In this document: in pieces, positions 1 through 5,851 of the stretch
Numbering within the stretch: the first letter of the stretch is position 1
Layout: each line of letters starts with the position of its first letter
Assembly (NCBI GenBank): GCA_013377095.1
Contig: JACAAY010000049.1
Span: 1 to 36,455 of the forward strand
Reading direction: 5' to 3'
DNA from: Desulfuromonadales bacterium
GTDB taxonomy: Bacteria; Desulfobacterota; Desulfuromonadia; Geobacterales; Pseudopelobacteraceae
DNA length: 36,455 bases
Notes under the pieces: generated by a model
Database searches by the model: none
Seen by the model: the letters and a program-made list of their open reading frames with translations, nothing else
What the model was told of the DNA's origin: nothing
Translations under genes and position numbers: made by a program

Positions 1-99
1 AGCATCGGTGATCAGCTGATTCAAGAGTCTGTCCATTTTTTCCTCCGCAAAAGCAGAGAACGCCTCGTCATCGGATAGGAGGAGTTCTTTGTCATTCAT
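1..99 (-). CDS. 5' end of an unidentified gene, cut by the window edge
   Basis: Reading the minus strand, an open frame starts at ATG 99-97 (MNDKELLLSDDE...) and continues off the left edge without a stop. A second in-frame ATG at 36-34 has a much better ribosome binding site (GGAGG about six bases upstream), so the real start may be there and the first 21 codons may be untranslated. Only about 33 acidic, polar residues are visible, too few to identify a family. The 14-bp palindrome at 243-256 lies upstream of it. Low confidence. Confidence 0.35.
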   Translation of the reverse strand, partial: MNDKELLLSDDEAFSAFAEEKMDRLLNQLITDA

Positions 100-242
100 C
101 TAGTGTAGCACCATGTGCTGCCTGCTCGCATTGATTACAGAACATTCCTTATTCCTCCCTCTATGTGATGTATGAACTAAACTGGTTTGGAAAATCTCCC
201 TGTTGTATGTGTAAAAAGTATACCGCCCTCTCCCGGCACTGT

Positions 243-256
243 TTGACTGTTGTCAA
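243..256. promoter_or_regulatory. Palindromic operator candidate, copy 1
   Basis: TTGAC-TGTT-GTCAA is a perfect inverted repeat with five-base arms. The same 14 bases plus the following AAA recur at 1130-1146. This copy lies downstream of the amidotransferase stop and upstream of the minus-strand gene at the left edge. Read on the minus strand it contains TTGACA, a consensus -35 hexamer. The protein that might bind it is unknown. Confidence 0.4.
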
Positions 257-269
257 AAAGCGCAAAAAA

Positions 270-956
270 TTATCTGCCAATCATGTAAGAGAGCACCTCG
301 CCCATCAGGGTGTTGATCTCCGTATAGGCGGAAGATTGTACACCCAGAATTTCATCTTCGGTCTGGATGTATAGCCCGGGGATTAACTCATCACCGCAGT
401 TATCCACAATTGTCCGGGCGCTCTCCGGGGTTATTTCCAGGTGAAACTGCAAACCAATGACACGCTCTCCGATTTGATAAGCCTGGTTTTCGCATACGGC
501 GCTTTTTGCCAGGCGGACCGCACCGGAGGGCAGGTCAAAGGTTTCACCATGCCAGTGAAACACCGTACATGTTTCGGGGAAGCAAAAGCTGCCCCCCGCA
601 TGTGACGTTGCTTCGATCGGAAACCAGCCGATTTCTTTGTGCGGACTTTGGTACACGCGCGCCCCAAGCGCACTGGCGATCAGTTGTGCCCCCAGACAAA
701 CGCCCAGCAGCGCAACACCTCTCTCAATCGCATCACGGATGAATCGTTTTTCAGTACGAAGCCATGGCAGGGTTGCTTCATCATTGACACTCATCGGTCC
801 GCCCATCACAATCAGGAGATCGAAATCCAACATCGCCGGCAGAGCAGGACCCTCGAAGAATCGGGTGTAGTTCACGACCGCTCCCCGAGCCTCCAGCCAC
901 CCAGCCATACTGCCAATGTCTTCAAATGGAACATGCTGAAGTACGTGAACCTTCAT
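270..956 (-). CDS. Class I glutamine amidotransferase (GMP synthase-like)
   Basis: The 228-aa protein is a stand-alone class I glutamine amidotransferase, the fold that hydrolyses glutamine to supply ammonia to a partner or acts on gamma-glutamyl compounds. The nucleophile elbow GVCLGAQ (Cys87) and the distal GLQFHLE (His172, Glu174) complete the Cys-His-Glu triad, so it should be active. The length fits the 'GMP synthase-like' stand-alone group; there is no ATP-pyrophosphatase domain, so it is not GuaA itself. The ATG at 956-954 overlaps the stop of a 27-codon ORF (ATGA), suggesting translational coupling. It is divergent from the crotonase at 1273. The natural substrate cannot be told from sequence. 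Confidence 0.88.
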   Translation of the reverse strand: MKVHVLQHVPFEDIGSMAGWLEARGAVVNYTRFFEGPALPAMLDFDLLIVMGGPMSVNDEATLPWLRTEKRFIRDAIERGVALLGVCLGAQLIASALGARVYQSPHKEIGWFPIEATSHAGGSFCFPETCTVFHWHGETFDLPSGAVRLAKSAVCENQAYQIGERVIGLQFHLEITPESARTIVDNCGDELIPGLYIQTEDEILGVQSSAYTEINTLMGEVLSYMIGR

Positions 957-1036
957 ATCACGTCACACGCACCGGACAGGATGCATCCGGGCCCATTGGC
1001 CACCTGCCGGCTCTGAATGCGGAACATGCGCATCAT
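953..1036 (-). CDS. 27-aa leader-like small ORF upstream of the amidotransferase
   Basis: On the minus strand a strong Shine-Dalgarno (AGGGAGGAG, 1040-1048) precedes ATG 1036-1034, which opens a 27-codon frame (MMRMFRIQSRQV...) ending in TGA 955-953. That stop overlaps the amidotransferase ATG by ATGA. The amidotransferase has no equally good site of its own, so its translation may depend on ribosomes that have finished this ORF. The peptide has three Met near its start, is basic in its first half and carries two Cys near its end; it matches no family I know. It could be a true microprotein, a regulatory leader peptide, or a coupling device only. Confidence 0.5.
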   Translation of the reverse strand: MMRMFRIQSRQVANGPGCILSGACDVI

Positions 1037-1129
1037 TTCTCTCCTCCCTGTAGGTGATGTTCGAGTTCGACGGATAACTGAATTTCGGGTTTGATGTTGG
1101 CAAGGTAAACCGTTTTTTATTGGGATTGC

Positions 1130-1143
1130 TTGACTGTTGTCAA
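1130..1143. promoter_or_regulatory. Palindromic operator candidate, copy 2
   Basis: The second exact copy of TTGAC-TGTT-GTCAA lies in the divergent region between the amidotransferase operon and the crotonase, about 95 bp from the minus-strand leader ORF and about 130 bp from the crotonase start. On the minus strand its TTGACA is followed after 18 bp by TAAAAA, a plausible weak promoter for the amidotransferase operon, so a bound repressor would cover the -35 element. Confidence 0.4.
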
Positions 1144-1198
1144 AAATGTTCCACTTTCAGAAATATAAATGTAGGGGGTTTGGCTAGAGGAACCGGCT

Positions 1199-1227
1199 TT
1201 GACAAATTCACCTTGGAGCACTACTCT
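1199..1227 (+). promoter_or_regulatory. Putative sigma-70 promoter for the crotonase
   Basis: TTGACA (1199-1204) is separated by 17 bp from TACTCT (1222-1227). The -35 is perfect and the -10 matches three of six bases. Transcription would begin near 1234, leaving a leader of about 39 nt that includes the strong ribosome binding site GAGGAGGGA at 1256-1264. Confidence 0.4.
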
Positions 1228-1272
1228 GGTAGCAAGCAGTAATAATGAACACCGTGAGGAGGGAACGTACAC

Positions 1273-2055
1273 ATGTCCAGTGATACGGTTCTGATGGAAA
1301 TCACAGAAGGTCTTGCCACGGTGACACTCAACCGTCCCCGCGCACTGAATACGCTCAACAGGGAGACACTGGATGCACTTGACCATGTTGTGCATGAGCT
1401 GGCGGAACGCGCGGATGTGCGGGTAATCATCGTGACCGGCAGCGGATCCAAGTCATTTTGCGCCGGGGCGGATATTGCCATGATGCATGACTTGCAGCCC
1501 AGGGAGGCGCGCGAGTTTGCCGTCAAGGGGCAACGCATTTTACGCGCCCTTGAGTGTTCATCAAAACCGGTAATTGCGGCGGTGAACGGGTATGCTCTGG
1601 GGGGCGGTTGCGAGCTTGCCTTGAGCTGCGACATTCGTCTTGCCAGTAGTGAAGCCAGGTTTGGTCAGCCGGAAATTTCTATTGGAACCATTCCCGGCTT
1701 TGGCGGAACCCAGCGGTTGAGTCGTGTGGTTGGAAAATCTAGAGCGCTGGAGCTGCTGCTGACCGGCGATAAAATCGATGCCCGGGAGGCAGTGCGGATT
1801 GGGCTGGCCAACCGTGTGGTGGCTCAGGAAGACCTACTGTATGAAGCCACGGAGCTGGCTAAAAAAATACAACAAAAATCAGGGTATGCGGTAGCATTGT
1901 GCAAGGAATCGGTGAACAGGGGATTGGATCTTGATCTTGATCAGGCATGCGCCCTCGAGGCGCAACTCTTCGGGCTCAGTTTTGCCAGCCATGATCAGAA
2001 GGAGGGTATGGCCGCCTTTCTGGAAAAACGTCAACCGATCTTTCTAAACCACTAA
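1273..2055 (+). CDS. Enoyl-CoA hydratase (crotonase family)
   Basis: The 260-aa protein has the usual length and order of a bacterial enoyl-CoA hydratase, which adds water across the 2,3-double bond of enoyl-CoA thioesters in fatty-acid, butyrate or aromatic degradation. The oxyanion-hole segments CAGADI (63-68) and ALGGGCE are present, and the two catalytic acids appear as Glu114 (GGGCELAL) and Glu134 (GQPEISIG), so hydratase activity is more likely than a decarboxylase or isomerase role. ATG 1273 has a strong ribosome binding site about nine bases upstream. No other beta-oxidation gene lies in the window; the strong but orphan ribosome binding site just after its stop suggests a following gene was lost. 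Confidence 0.92.
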   Translation: MSSDTVLMEITEGLATVTLNRPRALNTLNRETLDALDHVVHELAERADVRVIIVTGSGSKSFCAGADIAMMHDLQPREAREFAVKGQRILRALECSSKPVIAAVNGYALGGGCELALSCDIRLASSEARFGQPEISIGTIPGFGGTQRLSRVVGKSRALELLLTGDKIDAREAVRIGLANRVVAQEDLLYEATELAKKIQQKSGYAVALCKESVNRGLDLDLDQACALEAQLFGLSFASHDQKEGMAAFLEKRQPIFLNH

Positions 2056-2056
2056 A

Positions 2057-2066
2057 GCAGGAGGAG
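2057..2066 (+). other. Orphan Shine-Dalgarno after the crotonase
   Basis: Directly after the crotonase stop the sequence CAGGAGGAGG is a near-perfect Shine-Dalgarno. The only start in reach is TTG 2076, which opens a 64-codon frame running antisense through the S24 repressor gene with no recognisable product. The simplest reading is that an operon partner of the crotonase once followed and was replaced at the left end of the T6SS island. Confidence 0.35.
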
Positions 2067-2075
2067 GATAACCGC

Positions 2076-2088
2076 TTGCCCCCGGCAA
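2076..2088. terminator. Short hairpin between convergent genes
   Basis: TTGCC-CCC-GGCAA is a five-base-pair stem with a three-base loop in the 44-bp gap between the convergent crotonase and S24 repressor genes. There is no T-run on either side, so intrinsic termination would be weak. Confidence 0.25.
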
Positions 2089-2099
2089 ACGATATGTTG

Positions 2100-2915
2100 T
2101 TACCTTACCAGCCGACGAATCACACGCCCCACGACCAGCGGATACATGTCCTCATTGCTGATATCGAGCAATTCCGGTTCACAGCAGTCCGCATCACATT
2201 TTGCATGCAACGTCCCATCCAGGTTTCTGAACACACGCCGCACCACCATGGTGCCATCGGCATACCGTAAAGCCAATACCCCGCCATTTATTGTGCTTTT
2301 TTGCGATGTATCTATAAACACCAGGTCTCCATCCTGCCCCCACGGAAACATGTTATCCCCGACAATCTTCATCAGAATCAGATCCTCGGGTTGCACACCG
2401 AGTGCATGAACAAGCCAGTTTGTTCCAGGAGCAAGCACATCAACGATCTGTGGTGATTCAAAGGAATACTGTTCGTTGCCATGTGAATCGTATTTTACAT
2501 ACCTTTTATAGGGCGGTGTAACTCTGGGTTGGTCATCAACAGCGCCACTCAGTGCAGAGGCACTGGTATCGTTTCCCTGCACCTGCTGTGTTCTCGCCGC
2601 ACCAGCTTTATTTCCGGTCAGGATGTATTCCAGATCCAAGCCTTCCGAACCGCACAGAGCAACGATTGCCTCGGTCGGTACCGTATTACGCTGTTTCCAG
2701 TTATGTATTCGCCGAATGCCGACCGACATGGCCTCAGCCAGCTCAGCATCAGTCTGGATCCCCAACTCTTCCTTAATTCGTCCAAGTGCATCCTTCGTAT
2801 TGATCACTACATGGCCGCCAGGCACCTTGAGACGGGCGGTACCTCTGTCACTATTACCGCTTTCGATGTAATCTGAATGCAAGTGTGAAATTTTTTTATT
2901 GACTATATTACTCAT
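2100..2915 (-). CDS. Phage CI-type repressor with degenerate S24 peptidase domain
   Basis: The 271-aa protein has an HTH domain of the phage CI repressor type (about residues 38-101, ending in LDLEYILTG) and a C-terminal LexA/S24-like domain (about 155-268). In S24 proteins the nucleophile sits in GDSMxP; here the motif reads GDNMFPW, with Asn188 in place of Ser. The general-base Lys expected near VKR is VVRR (Arg226/Arg227). The fold is kept but self-cleavage, and so RecA-driven induction, is unlikely. A 37-residue extension precedes the HTH; the start is supported by AAGGAG just upstream. It is divergent from the small HTH gene with 20 bp between starts and stands at the head of the T6SS locus, so it may control that locus. 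Confidence 0.85.
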   Translation of the reverse strand: MSNIVNKKISHLHSDYIESGNSDRGTARLKVPGGHVVINTKDALGRIKEELGIQTDAELAEAMSVGIRRIHNWKQRNTVPTEAIVALCGSEGLDLEYILTGNKAGAARTQQVQGNDTSASALSGAVDDQPRVTPPYKRYVKYDSHGNEQYSFESPQIVDVLAPGTNWLVHALGVQPEDLILMKIVGDNMFPWGQDGDLVFIDTSQKSTINGGVLALRYADGTMVVRRVFRNLDGTLHAKCDADCCEPELLDISNEDMYPLVVGRVIRRLVR

Positions 2916-2927
2916 TTTCGGTTATCT
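2899..2927 (+). promoter_or_regulatory. Weak promoter candidate for the small HTH gene
   Basis: TTGACT (2899-2904) and TTATCT (2922-2927) are 17 bp apart and point toward the HTH gene at 2936. The -10 is poor. If used, transcription would start within a few bases of ATG 2936, giving a leaderless message like that made from the lambda PRM promoter; this would fit the lack of any Shine-Dalgarno before that ATG. Confidence 0.25.
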
Positions 2928-2929
2928 CC

Positions 2930-2943
2930 TTCAACATGTTGAA
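2930..2943. promoter_or_regulatory. Perfect 14-bp palindrome over a start codon
   Basis: TTCAACATGTTGAA is fully self-complementary and has the start codon of the small HTH gene (2936-2938) at its centre. It sits in the 20-bp space between the two divergent regulator genes, the expected place for an operator bound by one or both of them. Confidence 0.5.
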
Positions 2944-3145
2944 AACGAATGTGATCAAAATACGGCAACTAATGCTGGGTCAGTCCATTACGAGTACTGA
3001 TATTGCAAGAGAGTGCAATGTCTGCAGGTCATATGTGAGTCACGTCATCTCGGGAAGAGTAAAATCAGAGCGAATTCGCCTCAAGATTGCATCAAAATTG
3101 GGCAAAAGCACCGATGAGCTCTGGCCGGAATCAGTATATGAATAG
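2936..3145 (+). CDS. Small Ner/Cro-like HTH DNA-binding protein
   Basis: The 69-aa protein is almost entirely one helix-turn-helix domain: the helices around ITSTDIARECNV and SYVSHVISGR (about residues 18-40) form the DNA-reading unit, followed by KIASKLG and the DELWP ending typical of Ner/Nlp-like phage regulators. No ribosome binding site precedes ATG 2936; a leaderless start or a later start is possible. Divergent from the CI-like repressor, it makes a CI/Cro-style pair that may be a phage remnant or a switch adopted for T6SS control. It lies about 140 bp upstream of tssJ in the same direction. Confidence 0.75.
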   Translation: MLKTNVIKIRQLMLGQSITSTDIARECNVCRSYVSHVISGRVKSERIRLKIASKLGKSTDELWPESVYE

Positions 3146-3150
3146 CATTT

Positions 3151-3173
3151 TGAGTATAAGAATACAATACTCA
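3151..3173. promoter_or_regulatory. Inverted repeat upstream of tssJ
   Basis: TGAGTAT and ATACTCA are perfect seven-base arms separated by nine bases (AAGAATACA). Total length and spacing suit a dimeric HTH regulator. It lies just after the small HTH gene and about 110 bp before tssJ, inside AT-rich DNA with TATAAG at 3155-3160 but no good -35. It is a candidate operator for the T6SS operon. Confidence 0.4.
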
Positions 3174-3284
3174 TCACAAAAAACCATAGACTTAAAGAAG
3201 TATCAAGTTCAGCCACCTCTTCACACACCCAGAATGCATCAGAGCCGATGTAATTCCGCGCACACACGATCCATGGAGGCATAC

Positions 3285-3779
3285 ATGAAAGTTTTTATAC
3301 GGCTTGTGTTGGTCCTGTTTTCTACGATTCTTGTCTGCTCCTGCACTGCTACAAAATGGAGTTACGAAAAAGATGCCATACGTCTCCATATTACAGGTGA
3401 CCCTGAATTGAATCTATACCAGAAAAAAGCCCACACCCTGATCCTCTGCACCTATCACCTGAAAGATCTCAACGGTTTCAACCAGCTGGTGGATGAAAAA
3501 GGAGGTCTGGAAAAGTTGTTGGAATGCAATCGCTTCGACCAGAGCGTTACCCACTCCAAAAGGCTGGTCGTTCAGCCGAATCAAGATCTGACCGAACCCA
3601 TGAACCGCACTGAAGATGCAAAGTACCTGGGAATAGTGGCCGGCTATTATTCCCTTAAAAAAGATCAGTCCACACGCCTGTTCCAGATTCCGGTCTCATG
3701 GACCAACAGTCCCAAAAAACTGTATGTGACCCTCCACATGGGCCCCCAAGGCATCCAGGAGCGCAAGGAAAACCAATGA
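3285..3779 (+). CDS. tssJ: TssJ, T6SS outer-membrane lipoprotein
   Basis: The 164-aa protein begins with a lipoprotein signal (MKVFIRLVLVLF..., lipobox ending at Cys20) and has the short beta-sandwich body expected of TssJ, the outer-membrane lipoprotein that anchors the TssM periplasmic domain in the T6SS membrane complex. The start at 3285 is chosen over upstream in-frame starts because GGAGG (3275-3279) is correctly placed and the signal peptide follows directly. Its stop overlaps the tssK start (ATGA), so the two are coupled. Sequence similarity within this family is low; the lipobox, size and position before tssK carry the call. Confidence 0.82.
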   Translation: MKVFIRLVLVLFSTILVCSCTATKWSYEKDAIRLHITGDPELNLYQKKAHTLILCTYHLKDLNGFNQLVDEKGGLEKLLECNRFDQSVTHSKRLVVQPNQDLTEPMNRTEDAKYLGIVAGYYSLKKDQSTRLFQIPVSWTNSPKKLYVTLHMGPQGIQERKENQ

Positions 3780-5164
3780 ACGCACAAAAACCACTCTTCT
3801 GGAATCAGGGTGCGCTGCTCCAGCCCCAGCACTTCCAGCTGCTTGATCGATCCTGCCAGAGCCTGCTGCTACCCTATCAAAAGTTCATCGAACCCTGTTT
3901 TTGGGGTGTTGGGTCGTTACATATCCAGAAGGGGGCTCTTGGTACCAGATCCTTCAACATTCAGGAGGGAAGCTTCCTGTTCATTGATGGAACTTTTGTT
4001 TCCCTGCCCGAAAACGCCCTGATCAATGCTCGGGCCTTTGATGAAGCCTGGGTGGAGGGGGGAAAACCGTTTACGGTCTATCTGGGTCTCAAAAAGTGGA
4101 ATGATTCTGAAGAAAACGTCACGGTCCTGCCGACACTCAAAAACACCGAATCAGTGACAACCCGTTTTGTGACCACCAGTGGCTATGAAGAGATACAGGA
4201 TCTTCACGCGGGCGGTCCGGAGAGTCAGGTCCAGAGACTCCGCTTTGTTCTGAAACTGTTCTGGGAAACCGAACTCGACCAACTGGGCGAATACGAGCTG
4301 ATTCCCATCGCGCAATTGGAGCGTTTTGGGGCCGAAGTGCGACTTTCAGATGACTTTATCCCCCCCTGCCTCACCTTTGCCGCTTCAGAGTCACTCCACA
4401 AGCTGATCAGGGAAATCAGGGATCAGGTCACCGCCCGCGGCTACCAGCTTGAAGAGCACAAGAGCAAACGAGGCATCCAGACGGCAGAATTCGGTTCCCG
4501 TGACATGGTCTACTTTCTGGCGCTCAGGTCAGTCAACCGCTATGTCCCGCTGCTTTTCCAATACACACACTCCGAACAGGTCCATCCCTGGCATTTCTAC
4601 GGACTGTTGCGGCAGCTGATCGGCGAGCTGACCAGCTTTTCAGAGCGAATCAGTGTCCTGGGAGAATTACAGGACGGAAAGAATGTCCTGCCGGATTATG
4701 ACCACACCAACCTGTGGGAATGTTTTTCAGCTGCCCAGGACATGATCTCGCACCTGCTTGACGAGATTACCGCCGGTCCGGAGTACGTCCTGCGCATGCT
4801 CTTCGACGGAACCTACTATGCAACCGACCTGAAACCTGCCGTTTTTGAGGGAAAAAACCGCTTCTACCTGGCGGTAAAAACCGAAGTAGATCCAACAACC
4901 ATACTCCAGGCACTGGAGGATCTTGCCAAGCTGAGCTCCCGGGAAAACCTGCACCTGCTTGTCTCCAGGGCGTTGCCGGGCATCGGCCTGCGTCACCTGC
5001 AGGTTCCGCCGCAGGAACTCCCCCGCCGCTCAAACACCGTCTATTTTTCCGTTGACCATCATGACGATCAATGGGGCTCCGTGACGAAACACCACAACCT
5101 GTCCCTCTATTGGGACAGTGCGCCGGCAGATATGGAAATTGAACTCATGGTAGTCGGGAGATAA
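3776..5164 (+). CDS. tssK: TssK, T6SS baseplate adaptor
   Basis: The 462-aa protein has the family's N-terminal signature LFWNQGALLQPQHFQ and the usual TssK length. TssK trimers connect the baseplate wedges (TssE/F/G) to the TssL-TssM membrane complex at the cytoplasmic face. The start at 3776 overlaps the tssJ stop by ATGA; upstream in-frame codons lie inside tssJ. tssL begins six bases after its stop, so tssJ-K-L-M form one tight transcription unit. Confidence 0.95.
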   Translation: MNAQKPLFWNQGALLQPQHFQLLDRSCQSLLLPYQKFIEPCFWGVGSLHIQKGALGTRSFNIQEGSFLFIDGTFVSLPENALINARAFDEAWVEGGKPFTVYLGLKKWNDSEENVTVLPTLKNTESVTTRFVTTSGYEEIQDLHAGGPESQVQRLRFVLKLFWETELDQLGEYELIPIAQLERFGAEVRLSDDFIPPCLTFAASESLHKLIREIRDQVTARGYQLEEHKSKRGIQTAEFGSRDMVYFLALRSVNRYVPLLFQYTHSEQVHPWHFYGLLRQLIGELTSFSERISVLGELQDGKNVLPDYDHTNLWECFSAAQDMISHLLDEITAGPEYVLRMLFDGTYYATDLKPAVFEGKNRFYLAVKTEVDPTTILQALEDLAKLSSRENLHLLVSRALPGIGLRHLQVPPQELPRRSNTVYFSVDHHDDQWGSVTKHHNLSLYWDSAPADMEIELMVVGR

Positions 5165-5169
5165 CAACC

Positions 5170-5850
5170 ATGCATTTAAGCGATTGCTTTATCGACACCA
5201 TGGCCTATGTCACCTACCTGCTCAAATCGGTTGAATCGAAACAACCGGCCTATGAAGAGGTCAAGTCACACACCTTGCGACTGCTGGCGCAGAGCGAGTC
5301 CTTTGTTTCACGGGGTCTGTTCACCAGGGATGATTATGACCAGGCCCGTTTCGCCATCTGCGCCTGGGTTGACGAGGCGATCCTCAACTCGGCCTGGAAC
5401 CAGAAAAGCTACTGGCTGAAAGATCAGCTCCAGCGAATACATTACAACACCACCGATGCCGGCGAGGAATTTTTTGATCGCCTGAATGCCATTGGTTTGC
5501 ATCAGCGGGAATTGCGCGAGGTGTTTTATCTCTGTCTCGCGCTCGGTTTTACCGGTCGTTACTGCCATAAACATGACGAATATCAACTTGAACAGATCAA
5601 AACATCCAACCTGAAACTGCTCCTGGGCAGCTCCGTAGGGCTTCCTTCCCTGGAGCGCAGTGACCTCTTTCCCGAAGCCTATCCCAGCGGTGCAACGGAA
5701 ACCGGAAAGCTGAAGATCCGCATGGGGTCGCGCCTTGTGGCAGCCATCTGTATCGCCGGTCCGATACTCCTGTTCAGCATTATGTTTGTCATTTACCGTT
5801 TTACCCTGAACGGAATCAGCGAAAATTTTTTAAGGATGGTGACAAACTGA
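5170..5850 (+). CDS. tssL: TssL (DotU/IcmH), T6SS inner-membrane protein
   Basis: The 226-aa protein matches the short form of TssL: a cytoplasmic helical domain with the conserved FAICAWVDEAIL segment (about residues 57-68), then one C-terminal transmembrane helix (about 188-211). No OmpA-like peptidoglycan-binding domain follows, so another protein or TssM must provide any peptidoglycan anchor. TssL pairs with TssM and docks TssK. The tssM start lies two bases after its stop. Confidence 0.93.
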   Translation: MHLSDCFIDTMAYVTYLLKSVESKQPAYEEVKSHTLRLLAQSESFVSRGLFTRDDYDQARFAICAWVDEAILNSAWNQKSYWLKDQLQRIHYNTTDAGEEFFDRLNAIGLHQRELREVFYLCLALGFTGRYCHKHDEYQLEQIKTSNLKLLLGSSVGLPSLERSDLFPEAYPSGATETGKLKIRMGSRLVAAICIAGPILLFSIMFVIYRFTLNGISENFLRMVTN

Positions 5851-5851
5851 G

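Noticed and set aside
2076..2270. TTG-started 64-codon frame behind the strong Shine-Dalgarno
   Set aside because: It runs antisense through the S24 repressor gene, has a Pro/His-rich composition without domain signs, and the repressor is clearly the coding strand.
3087..3284. Upstream extension of tssJ by 66 codons
   Set aside because: It would bury the lipoprotein signal peptide inside the protein; ATG 3285 has GGAGG at the right distance.
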